The translations under genes were made by a program, and so were the position numbers. This document shows, piece after piece, positions 1 through 7,726 of a DNA stretch of 34,561 nt (the first letter of the stretch is position 1; each line of letters begins with the position of its first letter). Origin of the DNA: an uncultured Mucilaginibacter sp. (GTDB taxonomy: Bacteria; Bacteroidota; Bacteroidia; Sphingobacteriales; Sphingobacteriaceae); the NCBI GenBank assembly GCA_903864275.1, contig CAIPFE010000036.1, positions 1 to 34,561 on the forward strand. Reading direction: 5' to 3'. A model generated the notes under the pieces. That model did not search any database. It had not been told where the DNA came from and saw only the letters and a list, made by a program, of their open reading frames with translations.

Positions 1-23
1 ATAAAGAAGTCAGTTATCAATAA

Positions 24-412
24 CCACTTTTAATAACTAACTTTGAAAACGCTTTTACAGCTCTCGCTGCTATCGTTCGCCAGCTAATTGCCTGGTCACT
101 TTGCCACGGAATCAGGTGGTCAACATCCCCGGAATATCAAGCAAACGTACTGAAAGCCTCCAATATCGCATTCAGCAAATTGGAGACAGTGTAAGCGCCC
201 AGGCGCAAACCGAAAAGGAAATTATCCGGTTGCAATTGCAGGAAATAGCTATTTTCTCCAAAAAGATTGATGAGCTTATTACCGAGGGTTATGATCCAAA
301 ATTGGATGATGGTGTAGGTAAAAATATAGCCCCGCTTCAAAAGAAGGGTATGCTAAAGGCAGAAGTATTAAAATCAACTCAACTACAAAAATATTTAAAT
401 GCAGATTGGTAA
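24..412 (+). pseudogene. pglX: C-terminal fragment of a PglX-like BREX methylase, frameshifted
   Basis: The last ~70 codons (from about 192) read as a protein tail with a YDPKLDDGV...NIAPLQ motif. I recognise this as typical of the C-terminus of adenine methylases of BREX/Eco57I type. It lies directly before pglZ with a one-base TAATG overlap, which is the PglX position in BREX type 1. Upstream of about 190 that frame becomes implausible, while another frame (24-191) reads sensibly (ending SNIAFSKLETV) until a TAA at 189-191. Joining the two across ~186-192 gives one coherent polypeptide, so I infer a frameshift. A further in-frame stop lies at 21-23, and no convincing start codon exists in the window. 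This could be a decayed gene, a sequencing indel, or an unrelated short ORF starting at TTG 101. The identification rests on the tail motif and on context only. Confidence 0.5.
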
Positions 413-2649
413 TGACTGAACAATGGTTGATGCAAGATATTAATTCGTTAATACAACACCGTAACACGGTTGTATTACTGGATGCTGACGCGCAGTGCGG
501 TTTTGTGTTACCTATTTTACAACAAAACCATATTAACGTTTTACAAACAAATAGTTCTATTTCAGAACAGTGGCAGCAGCAGAAGGAAGAACTTCTGATA
601 AGATACGAAGGCGAAACGACATATAAGAATAAACCGCTTATCTTTTATGTTACCAGGCCACAAGATAAACTAAGTTTTCTGTTTGATTACTGCTTTACCC
701 ATGGCTGCCTTGATTTAACCAATCCACAGGATTGGTTAAAAAAGAAAATATTTGTAAGTACAGGTTTGCAAGTAAATTTAGATAGCCCCATGCTCCTAAC
801 AGCAGCTAAATTGGGTATAGGAAAAGACCTCGCCTGGTGGAAAAAGATTGTACAGAATTTAGAGGAAATGATTAACCTCGATGACGAACTTTTGCCATTT
901 GTCAATAACCCGGAAGAATATCTTGATTCGAAAGAGCCGGATATTCAAAGATTGTTTGAAGAAAAAATCCATGAGTTGCTTGGTCAGCAATATATGAGCA
1001 AACCCGCTAAAACATTGGCAGGGGAAGTTGCGAAAAGAATGTTAGATGGCCTTGCAAACAATGAAATCACAGATACCCTGCTGCAACTGTACTATAAATG
1101 GGCTGATAGCTCTACCTATAAGCCATCCCTGGAAAAATATATTCATCATTACAAATTAGACGAATCAATCAATCCCTGGAATGCCCATCCTGATCATTGT
1201 TTTAAAGTACTTGATTTGATAGAGTTAAGGCAGATAGCAGATAATTGCAGGGATAAGTCATTTGTGGCAGATAAGTTCCAAAAGTTAAAGAAAAGAATAT
1301 TTTCCCAAAAGGTCCAGGTTTTTGTTCCTGTATGGTGGAAGGACGTATTAGTGCTGTTTGAAACGAATACCGACGATCTGTCAAAATGTAACAATCTAAA
1401 TGCGTTTATAGAATATTATACAAGTACTTTCTCAAAAGTTGATAGAGCAATACGCAATTTGTACGTAGCATTTTTAAACACTGAGGCCATAGTAAGACCA
1501 TTGCAGGAATATTATGAAGGATTAAATCATTTGGTATTACAAACATGGTTTGATTTCCATTTGGCGTATAAATCAGATCAACAAGGATACTTTCCCAAAC
1601 TCATTGCCACCGCTAAAGCTAAAACGGCAGTTATCGTTGGCGATGGTGTACGTTATGAGATTGCAGATTATGTAGCAACCGAATTGCAAAAACATTTCAA
1701 AGTTGAAAAGGAAATCATGTTAGCGGATATGCCGTCAGAAACGGAACATAATATGAGTGCCTTATATGTAGGCGGCAATGAGGTGCTTTCCGTTCAAAAA
1801 GACAGGGAGGTAAGGTTAACACAAGCAACCGGGAAGGACATTGTGTTTATGCAATTGGAGCAGTTAAGTTATGGCAATGAGGCAGATTACCTTATACTAA
1901 CTTATAAAGATATTGATAGTTCGGGTGAAAAATTACAGCAAGCAGCCATAAAGCTATTTTCAGAGTTCGAAGCAGTGCTTGTTGAAAAAATAACTTTGTT
2001 GCTCAATATGGGGTACCAGGAAGTTTACCTTGTTACAGACCACGGCTTTGTATTGACCGGATTATTGGATGAAGCTGACAAGATAGAACCTAATGCGGTT
2101 GGTAAAAAAGAAGTGCATGAACGCTTTATTCGAACCGTTGAAAAGCAAATAAATAATGATTGGATAAGTTTTGAAAGGCCTTATGGTGAATTCAAGTATG
2201 TTTATGCCGCTAAAAATCATCGCCCATTTAAGTCAAAAGGTGTTTATGGCTTTTCGCATGGAGGCTTCACACCCCAGGAAATTATTATTCCGAAATTTAA
2301 ATTTACCAAAGCAAGGGCACAAACATCAAAGTTGGAAGTGTTAATTTCCAATAAAACCGAATTGAACGATGTTCCTACTGAACTATTTGTGATTAAGTTG
2401 GAAGCTCCGAAATCTTCCGCTGACCTGTTTGGTTCTCAACGTAAAGTTCAGATAAAACTATATGTGGGCGGCAAGGAATATCTAAGCAGCGACATAATAA
2501 CTTTTGAAGCAGGTAAAAAGGAAGTTAAGGAGTTTTCCTTTAATAAAAATGCCCAGGTTCAAGCCATATTACTCGATGCTGCAACTCAAGAACAATTAGA
2601 CACTGTAATCATAAAAAAATCTAACCTCCGTGATTTGGGAGGCTTATAA
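412..2649 (+). CDS. pglZ: BREX alkaline-phosphatase-like protein PglZ
   Basis: A 745-residue PglZ-family protein, a core BREX component with an alkaline-phosphatase-superfamily fold that acts with the methylase in self/non-self discrimination. The start at ATG 412 is preferred over an in-frame TTG at 406 because it overlaps the preceding TAA (TAATG), a translational-coupling arrangement. The PglZ core spans roughly residues 395-640. It shows VGDGVRYE with the expected metal-ligand Asp at 411, and VTDHGF with Asp543-His544, two hallmark metal-site motifs of the superfamily. The N-terminal half is an uncharacterised helical region and the C-terminus (~650-745) looks beta-rich. brxL follows after 13 bp. 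The gene is intact by eye, although the methylase fragment upstream is frameshifted. The order methylase-pglZ-brxL points to BREX type 1. The subtype is inferred, because brxA/B/C would lie off the left edge. Confidence 0.9.
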   Translation: MTEQWLMQDINSLIQHRNTVVLLDADAQCGFVLPILQQNHINVLQTNSSISEQWQQQKEELLIRYEGETTYKNKPLIFYVTRPQDKLSFLFDYCFTHGCLDLTNPQDWLKKKIFVSTGLQVNLDSPMLLTAAKLGIGKDLAWWKKIVQNLEEMINLDDELLPFVNNPEEYLDSKEPDIQRLFEEKIHELLGQQYMSKPAKTLAGEVAKRMLDGLANNEITDTLLQLYYKWADSSTYKPSLEKYIHHYKLDESINPWNAHPDHCFKVLDLIELRQIADNCRDKSFVADKFQKLKKRIFSQKVQVFVPVWWKDVLVLFETNTDDLSKCNNLNAFIEYYTSTFSKVDRAIRNLYVAFLNTEAIVRPLQEYYEGLNHLVLQTWFDFHLAYKSDQQGYFPKLIATAKAKTAVIVGDGVRYEIADYVATELQKHFKVEKEIMLADMPSETEHNMSALYVGGNEVLSVQKDREVRLTQATGKDIVFMQLEQLSYGNEADYLILTYKDIDSSGEKLQQAAIKLFSEFEAVLVEKITLLLNMGYQEVYLVTDHGFVLTGLLDEADKIEPNAVGKKEVHERFIRTVEKQINNDWISFERPYGEFKYVYAAKNHRPFKSKGVYGFSHGGFTPQEIIIPKFKFTKARAQTSKLEVLISNKTELNDVPTELFVIKLEAPKSSADLFGSQRKVQIKLYVGGKEYLSSDIITFEAGKKEVKEFSFNKNAQVQAILLDAATQEQLDTVIIKKSNLRDLGGL

Positions 2650-2662
2650 TAAATAGATCAAT

Positions 2663-4711
2663 ATGATAGTATTAGACGATTTAGATAAAAAAGCCTTAGA
2701 TCATTTCAGGGGTTTTGTAGTTAAAAAAGACCTTGTTGGTATAATTAAAGGTGGGGCAAATGTTCCAGCTTTTGTGTTGGAATATTTATTGGCGAATACC
2801 TGCAGCACAGAAGATGAAGAGAAGCTGAAAGAAGGGATGGAGAATGTGAAAAAGATTCTCCGTGACCACTATATCAATCCTGAAGAAAGCACTTTGATAC
2901 AATCTAAGTTGCGTGAAAAAGGCAGGTACAAAATCATTGATAAAATTTCTGTCGACCTTGATCCCCAGCGAGACCGGTATTGGGCCAATATTAGCAATAG
3001 CAATATTAAAAAAGCTAATATCAGCGATGAATTAGTGCGAACACATGAAAAGCTAATGCTTGGGGGCATTTGGGCAATAATTGAAATGGAATACGATCCA
3101 ATGATTATGATTGGCCCTACAGTTTATCCTTTTGTCGTTCGGGATATAAAGCCAATTCAGTTATCCAGCTTCGACAATTCAAAAATTTCAGATAAGAGAA
3201 AAGAGTTTACAAAAGACGAATGGAAAACTTTACTGCTTCGTAGCGCCGGATATGAACCTTTGAGTGAAGGTTTGGATGAACGAAAATTGAACCTGCTACT
3301 GTGCCGGTTGATTCCTCTGGTTGAGGCTAATTTTAATATGGTTGAACTTGGACCCAGGTCGTCAGGTAAGTCGTATATATATAAGGAAATCACCCCTTAT
3401 GCTATTTTAATTTCCGGCGGTCAGGGTTCGGTTGCGCAGCTTTTTGTAAATAACACTAGCGGCAGAGTTGGTGCTGTTGGATTATGGGATGCAATTTGTT
3501 TTGATGAAAGTACTGATAAGCTATTCAAAGACAGAGACGCCATCCCTTTAATGAAAGACTATATGGAATCAGGTTCTTTTTCGAGGGCCAAAGGTGGGGA
3601 GATTTCAGGATCAGCATCCATTATTTTAAACGGCAATATTAACCAACCTGTCGAAACTGTTTTACAAACATCTCATCTTTTTAGTCCCTTATCCGATGAA
3701 GTTAATTATGATACGGCATTTCTGGATCGAATCAACCTATTCTTACCTGGCTGGGAGATAACCAAATTCAGCCCGAAGAACTTCACTAATCATTTTGGAT
3801 TTAGCACAGATTTCTTTTCTGAAATTCTCAAATCTCAACGCAAGACAACTTACTATGATGTGATTGATAAGTATTTTACTTTAGGCGCGCACCTTAAACA
3901 AAGAGATTCAAAATCTGTGCGCAGAATAGTTTCAGGTTTTATAAAGTTACTTCACCCCGATGCCAACTATACCAAAGAAGATATAAGAGAATACCTGATC
4001 ATCGCCATGGAAATGAGACGAAGGGTTAAGGAACAATTGAAGAGGATTGGTGGGATGGAATTTTGGGATACAAATTTTTCTTACATCGACAAAGAAACAC
4101 AGGAAGAAATATTTGTCGGGCTACCGGAGGACAGAGGATCCCACTTGATCGATAGCAATCCGCTTGCCCCCGGGGTTTGTTATACCGCTACCAGCGATGG
4201 GGACAACAACTCGTTAGTTAAGATTGAAGTAGTTGCATTACGAGGTACGGGAAAGGTAATTGTCACCGGCACAAACAGCCAGGAGGTTAAGGAGAATATT
4301 AAAAACACCTTTAACTATATTAGGGCAAATGAAAAAAGCATTTTGAATGAGCAACATTCTCTTTCAGGATATGACCTGAATATACAAATCAGTAATTTAA
4401 TGGGAGCTTATATTAGCGGGGGTATTGGTAGCGCTGTTTATGTTGCTATAATTTCAGCTATATATAAAAAGAACCTTAAAGCTGCATTGGCTGTATTGGG
4501 TAATATTTCAATTGGAGGCGCTGTTGAAAGGGCTTCACATTTTGCTGAAAAAGTAGCTTTACTTTCAGAAAATGGAGCAAAAACCGTATTGGTACCTATC
4601 GAAAATTTGCAAGAAATGACAACACTTCCTTCGAGTATTTTAGGAAAAACTGACACTCCTTTCTATGGTAATAGTCAGATGTTATTGCAAAAAGCAGTAA
4701 TGACAGATTGA
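2663..4711 (+). CDS. brxL: BREX Lon-like AAA+ protein BrxL
   Basis: A 682-residue BrxL, within the usual length for the family. It has an N-terminal region, then an AAA+ domain with Walker A GPRSSGKS (Lys236) followed by YKEITPYAILISGGQ, and Walker B ICFDES (Asp281-Glu282), all characteristic of BrxL. The C-terminal ~150 residues are Lon-protease-like (from about SGYDLNIQISN to the end). The Lon Ser-Lys dyad is not obvious: the GPSAG-like site reads GGIGSA, and the expected catalytic Lys position appears to be Ala in ERASHFAEK, so proteolysis is doubtful. BrxL proteins are known as DNA-binding oligomeric AAA+ effectors of BREX. The gene begins 13 bp after pglZ and ends at a hairpin shared with the convergent radC-like gene. 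It appears intact, so at least two BREX effector genes remain readable beside the damaged methylase fragment. Confidence 0.92.
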   Translation: MIVLDDLDKKALDHFRGFVVKKDLVGIIKGGANVPAFVLEYLLANTCSTEDEEKLKEGMENVKKILRDHYINPEESTLIQSKLREKGRYKIIDKISVDLDPQRDRYWANISNSNIKKANISDELVRTHEKLMLGGIWAIIEMEYDPMIMIGPTVYPFVVRDIKPIQLSSFDNSKISDKRKEFTKDEWKTLLLRSAGYEPLSEGLDERKLNLLLCRLIPLVEANFNMVELGPRSSGKSYIYKEITPYAILISGGQGSVAQLFVNNTSGRVGAVGLWDAICFDESTDKLFKDRDAIPLMKDYMESGSFSRAKGGEISGSASIILNGNINQPVETVLQTSHLFSPLSDEVNYDTAFLDRINLFLPGWEITKFSPKNFTNHFGFSTDFFSEILKSQRKTTYYDVIDKYFTLGAHLKQRDSKSVRRIVSGFIKLLHPDANYTKEDIREYLIIAMEMRRRVKEQLKRIGGMEFWDTNFSYIDKETQEEIFVGLPEDRGSHLIDSNPLAPGVCYTATSDGDNNSLVKIEVVALRGTGKVIVTGTNSQEVKENIKNTFNYIRANEKSILNEQHSLSGYDLNIQISNLMGAYISGGIGSAVYVAIISAIYKKNLKAALAVLGNISIGGAVERASHFAEKVALLSENGAKTVLVPIENLQEMTTLPSSILGKTDTPFYGNSQMLLQKAVMTD

Positions 4712-4740
4712 TTAATTATAGTAACAGGTAAACAGCTTAT

Positions 4741-4764
4741 AGAAGGGCTTACATCAGCCCTTCT
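4741..4764. terminator. Hairpin between convergent brxL and radC-like genes
   Basis: A perfect 9-bp inverted repeat, AGAAGGGCT (4741-4749) and AGCCCTTCT (4756-4764), with a 6-nt loop. It sits 30 bp after the brxL stop and overlaps the last codons of the convergent radC-like gene. The position suggests a bidirectional transcription stop. Neither side has a strong U-tract, so it may be a weak terminator or an RNA 3'-end stabiliser. Confidence 0.55.
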
Positions 4765-5219
4765 TCTGCAAATGAATAAAAACCTTCAGAAGTGACAATC
4801 AGGTGATCATTAACCGAAATATCCAGTAACTGACCCGCTCTTGAAATTTTCTTAGTTAATTCCAGATCAGCGTGGCTGGGTTTAAGATTGCCGGACGGGT
4901 GGTTATGCGCCAGGATAATTGAAGAGGCGTTACCTTTCAATGCGGCTGAAAATATTACTTTAACATCTACGTAGGTACCGGATACACCACCCGTGGAAAC
5001 TTCAACTATTCCTAATACCCGGCCAGCCCTGTTTAGCAACATTACCTTAAATTGCTCTACAAATTCAATCTTCAATTCATTCCATGTAGCCAGGAAGCAA
5101 TTGTAAGCATCCCTGGATTTCGATACATGTGGCCGTTGCGATGGTTTTACATGATTTCTGTAGATCAGTTCCACTTCTGCAACCCTTGACAATTCTGCTA
5201 AGTTCATTGTACTTTCCAT
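4749..5219 (-). CDS. RadC/JAB-domain (JAMM) protein of mobile-element type
   Basis: A 156-residue RadC-family protein. The JAMM metal-binding signature is visible: a Glu near residue 54, then HNHPSG (His105, His107, Ser109) and Asp118, matching E...HxHP(x)S...D. It lacks the N-terminal helix-hairpin-helix of chromosomal RadC, as do most RadC copies on Bacteroidota ICEs and plasmids. Function is unresolved despite the historical DNA-repair name; a zinc-dependent isopeptidase/protease-like fold is the established structural knowledge. It stands alone on the minus strand, converging with brxL and followed upstream by a 270-bp non-coding stretch, consistent with an accessory ICE gene. The ATG at 5219 is the furthest upstream start; a second in-frame Met at residue 5 is possible. 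Confidence 0.85.
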   Translation of the reverse strand: MESTMNLAELSRVAEVELIYRNHVKPSQRPHVSKSRDAYNCFLATWNELKIEFVEQFKVMLLNRAGRVLGIVEVSTGGVSGTYVDVKVIFSAALKGNASSIILAHNHPSGNLKPSHADLELTKKISRAGQLLDISVNDHLIVTSEGFYSFAEEGLM

Positions 5220-5489
5220 AATTTTAATGTTTAAGAATTAATTATGGTGCACCAAAAGGCAGGTGGAGAGCAAGTCCAAAAAGCAACGCAATAAATGAGG
5301 GGTTAGAGGGAAGGCTGGTGTTTATGGCGGAATTTTTTGGAACGCCCCGAAACACGCTGCCTAAATTTGCCTGAATAATTAGGTATTAAATAGGTGTTAT
5401 TTTAAATGAATTGAAGCGGTATCCTTTAATGAAATACAATAGAAAGCGCCGCCATATAAATTGAATACACAGAAATCAATATACCCCAA
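5220..5489. other. Non-coding interval between the radC-like gene and the unknown 199-aa gene
   Basis: 270 bp without a convincing ORF. It would contain the radC promoter on the minus strand, but I see no clear TAnnTTTG box. The middle part (about 5310-5370) is more GC-rich than its surroundings and carries short G-rich runs (GAGGGGTTAGAGGG). I can assign no function. Confidence 0.3.
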
Positions 5490-6089
5490 CTAAAATAGTG
5501 ATAGTTGTACCATATTAATTTGGGCCGCCGTAATATCCTTTAGTGTAGCAATAATTACAGGCTGTTTATAATTGGTGGTATCAGTATTATTCAGTTTTGC
5601 CATCATCAGGTCCTTTAATTTATTTAAACCGGCAGCTAAAGCATCTTTACGGCTGTTAAATTGCTCACCATAAACTGAAAGCGGGCTGCTGCCTCCTGCG
5701 CAACCAAAAGTATAACTGACTGCATTTGTCCAAACGTTGTTTATCCCCCTGGCTACCTGTATATTGCTGTGTTGCATGTAATGTTCAGGATTTCCAAAAA
5801 TCAACTTCTCCTGGTCGAGAAATTCCGGTTTGGTAAACCAACCGTATTGATTAAAAGATATTTCAGTAAATCCAAACTCAAGCTGCTTCCTGTAGGCATA
5901 AACATTTAAAGTAATTGTTCTCAAAGAATCTCCAAACTGCTGGAACCATTCCAACTTAGTAAAATCGTTGTTGTTAAGGTTTTCCATTATCTCATTTATA
6001 ATTTCAGATTCATACTTAACGTGGCAGCTTTCTTTAAGGTGAACGGTTATTTGATCTTTTGTTAATACATTTAATTTCAAGTCTTCCAT
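5490..6089 (-). CDS. Uncharacterised 199-residue protein
   Basis: I do not recognise a family. The 199-residue product is soluble by appearance: no signal peptide or membrane segment, a charged N-terminal helix-rich region (residues ~1-60), an aromatic-rich middle (FNQYGWFTKPEF, around 80-92) and a Gly/Ser turn CAGGSSPL near residue 130. The C-terminal third is helical. The start at ATG 6089 (MEDLKLN) lies at the edge of a large palindrome whose left arm forms its leader. A related-looking leader plus ATGGAA occurs in mirror image on the + strand at 6237. Composition resembles the neighbouring radC-like gene, so it is probably ICE backbone or cargo. Function unknown. Confidence 0.6.
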   Translation of the reverse strand: MEDLKLNVLTKDQITVHLKESCHVKYESEIINEIMENLNNNDFTKLEWFQQFGDSLRTITLNVYAYRKQLEFGFTEISFNQYGWFTKPEFLDQEKLIFGNPEHYMQHSNIQVARGINNVWTNAVSYTFGCAGGSSPLSVYGEQFNSRKDALAAGLNKLKDLMMAKLNNTDTTNYKQPVIIATLKDITAAQINMVQLSLF

Positions 6090-6093
6090 AACA

Positions 6094-6237
6094 ATAAAAA
6101 TTTAGTTTTTTAATGCCGGTATGAAAAGCGGCCTGCTAATCTGTCAAGGGCCCCGATCCTTCATCGGGGTTTATATACCCTTGACGGATTAAAAAGCAGG
6201 GCGCTATACCTTTGCATTATAAAAAACTAATTTTTTA
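6094..6237. repeat. Large imperfect palindrome with nested hairpin
   Basis: Arms pair from the outside inward as follows. 6094-6116 (ending TAGTTTTTTAATGC) pairs with 6214-6237 (beginning GCATTATAAAAAACTA). GGTAT 6118-6122 pairs with ATACC 6206-6210. GCCTGCT 6131-6137 pairs with AGCAGGGC 6195-6202. ATCTGTCAAGGG 6139-6150 pairs with CCCTTGACGGAT 6178-6189 (one mismatch). CCCCGAT 6151-6157 pairs with ATCGGGG 6163-6169, with the 5-nt loop CCTTC. Each arm ends close to an ATGGAA, one on each strand. It could be a MITE-like element, an inverted duplication of a promoter-leader, a cruciform recognised by a mobilisation protein, or a strong bidirectional terminator. The sequence alone does not decide. 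Confidence 0.75.
6207..6214 (+). promoter_or_regulatory. Bacteroidota -7 box (TACCTTTG) in the palindrome's right arm
   Basis: TACCTTTG matches TAnnTTTG exactly. A TTGAC at 6181-6185 lies 21 bp upstream, in the range of the -33 element. It would drive + strand transcription into the 13-codon ORF at 6237 and the candidate RNA at about 6308. In the left arm the mirrored position reads TACCGGC, so the box is not conserved on the other strand. Confidence 0.45.
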
Positions 6238-6307
6238 TGGAAAGCGTGACCTTCAAAAATATTATAAATCAGTATTAAAGGATTGTTGAGTCTGTAGCTA
6301 TACCACC

Positions 6308-6383
6308 TGCATTAGGGATAAAAGTGGCATCCTTCGATAGAAGATACAACGGATAGCCCGGGCCCGATAAATCGGGGCATGCC
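6308..6383 (+). ncRNA. Candidate structured RNA (AGGGATAAAAGTGGCATCC...GATAGCCC type)
   Basis: The stretch contains AGGGATAAAAGTGGCATCC, a small CTTC-GATA-GAAG hairpin (6332-6343), then ACGGATAGCCC and a CCCGAT-AA-ATCGGG hairpin (6363-6376). From memory, this succession of blocks around a variable hairpin recurs in non-coding DNA of many Bacteroidota and may belong to a described structured-RNA class such as Flavo-1. I cannot verify the family assignment without a covariance-model search. It lies downstream of a TAnnTTTG box on the + strand with no ORF through it. Confidence 0.45.
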
Positions 6384-6495
6384 ATAAGAATTAAAAAAAG
6401 CTTCGAGAGAATTCGGATAATATCCTGATACATTTTTTTTCCTTTGTGATTTTCCCTACGATTCTTATTTAATATTTTACGTTTCGTAGTTTCTT

Positions 6496-6514
6496 AGTCA
6501 GGTTAAACCTGACT
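6496..6514. promoter_or_regulatory. Perfect 9-bp-arm palindrome, possible operator
   Basis: AGTCAGGTT (6496-6504), a single A, then AACCTGACT (6506-6514). The one-base centre makes an RNA hairpin unlikely and suggests a dimeric DNA-binding site. It is 160 bp upstream of fic. The regulator is unknown. Confidence 0.4.
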
Positions 6515-6610
6515 GGAACGATATAAAACATTAAATAAACTTGATAATGTTTCTTCGCAGAGTTTATTGTAAACCACCTGGTATGCTTCAATTTTCATTC
6601 AACATTATTG

Positions 6611-6646
6611 GCTCATTATCGGATATTATCGGCTCATACCGGCTCA
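6611..6646 (+). repeat. 36-bp repeat, copy 1 (upstream of fic)
   Basis: Begins GCTCATTATCGGATATTATC and ends CATACCGGCTCA. It is matched with one difference by 7727-7762 after fic. Internally it is built from CGGCTCAT/TTATCGG-like sub-repeats. It overlaps the expected -33 region of the fic promoter (-7 box at 6665), so an operator role, perhaps for the Fic winged helix, is the simplest reading. Confidence 0.7.
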
Positions 6647-6664
6647 TTTTTTATTTAATATTTG

Positions 6665-6672
6665 TATATTTG
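6665..6672 (+). promoter_or_regulatory. fic -7 box (TATATTTG)
   Basis: An exact TAnnTTTG match ending 4 bp before the preferred fic ATG (6677). Transcription would begin at or almost at the start codon, implying a leaderless or near-leaderless mRNA. No TTTG -33 element is seen at the usual spacing; the 36-bp repeat occupies that place. Confidence 0.55.
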
Positions 6673-6676
6673 CTTT

Positions 6677-7720
6677 ATGAGTAATGTGAATGTTCATACC
6701 TTAAAACTTGATCTTGACTGGAATTTAATTTCACTTGTGAGTGAAATCGACCGTTTTGATGCTGCCTGGAATGCAATTGAGCGTAGGGAAGGGCAAAGTC
6801 TGAAGGAGTTGAAATCTATTGCGACTGTCCGCAGTGTCGGCGCCTCAACACGGATAGAAGGGTCAAGATTAAGTGATGAGGAAGTAGATGTACTTTTAAA
6901 ACATATTGATATATCAAAACTACAAGAAAGAGATCAGCAGGAGGTAGTTGGCTATTTTGAGGTTTTGGATTTGATAGGAGAATCATTTGAAGAGATACCG
7001 GTTACTGAAAACGGCCTAAAGAACCTGCATAATCAACTTATGCGCTATAGTGAAAAAGATCAATGGCATAAAGGGGACTATAAAAAGCACAGCAATGCTG
7101 TTCAGGCAGAGATGCCTGATGGCTCTTCGCAGATTATATTCAGGACTACTGAACCGGGTTTTGCGACAGAAGACGCCATGCGAGCTTTAATAGACTGGCA
7201 TGACCAGGATAAGGCAGTGCATGCATTAGTGAAATGTGCAATATTTAGCTATGAGTTTGTAACAATACATCCGTTTCAGGATGGGAATGGTCGTTTAAGC
7301 CGTTTGTTAGCAACCTTATTATTAAGGAAATACGGTTACGGATGGATTCAGTACGTCAGCCTGGAACATGAGATTGAGCACCAGAAAACAGAATATTACC
7401 GTATACTTAGAAGTTGCCAGGCACAAAGACCCGGAGAAGATATAACTCCCTGGGTGTTGTTTTTCCTTAATTGTCTAAAAAACATACAAGACTCGCTTAT
7501 GACGAAGCTTAGAACTCACGGCATGGAAAAACAAATTACTAAAAGAGAAAAAGACTTATTAGTGCTTATTGAAAATTACCCAGGCATCAAATCCGGGGAA
7601 ATTGCAAAGAAATTGAATATTTCAAGTCCTACAGTGAAACGAATCTTAAATGACCTTTTAGATAAAAAATTGATTGAAAAACAAGGTGTTGGGCCAGGTA
7701 CAAACTATAATATAATGTAA
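6677..7720 (+). CDS. Fic-domain AMPylase-type protein with winged-helix C-terminus
   Basis: A 347-residue class II-like Fic protein. The catalytic loop HPFQDGNGR (His198-Arg206) matches HPFx(D/E)GNGR, so nucleotidyl transfer to a target hydroxyl is plausible. An N-terminal inhibitory-helix motif (S/T)xxxE(G/N) appears as STRIEG (Ser57, Glu61, Gly62). The C-terminal ~60 residues form a winged helix-turn-helix (ITKREKDLLVLIENYPGIKSGEIAKKLNISSPTVKRI region), suggesting DNA binding and autoregulation. I chose ATG 6677 over the TTG at 6662 because the TTG lies within the -7 box. The gene is bracketed by two near-identical 36-bp repeats and precedes the Argonaute operon by 121 bp in the same direction. 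It could be a solo regulator/effector or a toxin-like gene; no separate small antitoxin ORF is visible, consistent with an inhibitory motif in cis. Confidence 0.9.
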   Translation: MSNVNVHTLKLDLDWNLISLVSEIDRFDAAWNAIERREGQSLKELKSIATVRSVGASTRIEGSRLSDEEVDVLLKHIDISKLQERDQQEVVGYFEVLDLIGESFEEIPVTENGLKNLHNQLMRYSEKDQWHKGDYKKHSNAVQAEMPDGSSQIIFRTTEPGFATEDAMRALIDWHDQDKAVHALVKCAIFSYEFVTIHPFQDGNGRLSRLLATLLLRKYGYGWIQYVSLEHEIEHQKTEYYRILRSCQAQRPGEDITPWVLFFLNCLKNIQDSLMTKLRTHGMEKQITKREKDLLVLIENYPGIKSGEIAKKLNISSPTVKRILNDLLDKKLIEKQGVGPGTNYNIM

Positions 7721-7726
7721 CTACCA

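Larger units (their letters stand above)
6090..6676. other. 587-bp regulatory/non-coding region upstream of fic
   Basis: No protein-coding ORF of convincing length. From left to right it holds a ~144-bp imperfect palindrome (6094-6237), a TAnnTTTG box (6207-6214), a 13-codon ORF (6237-6278, MESVTFKNIINQY), a candidate structured RNA (about 6308-6383), a 9-bp-arm palindrome (6496-6514), the first copy of a 36-bp repeat (6611-6646) and the fic -7 box (6665-6672). The density of structure is far above that of other gaps in the window. Confidence 0.6.

Noticed and set aside
6662..6676. TTG start for fic giving a five-residue extension
   Set aside because: The TTG lies just before and the extension runs through the TATATTTG promoter box; ATG 6677 gives a normal Fic N-terminus.
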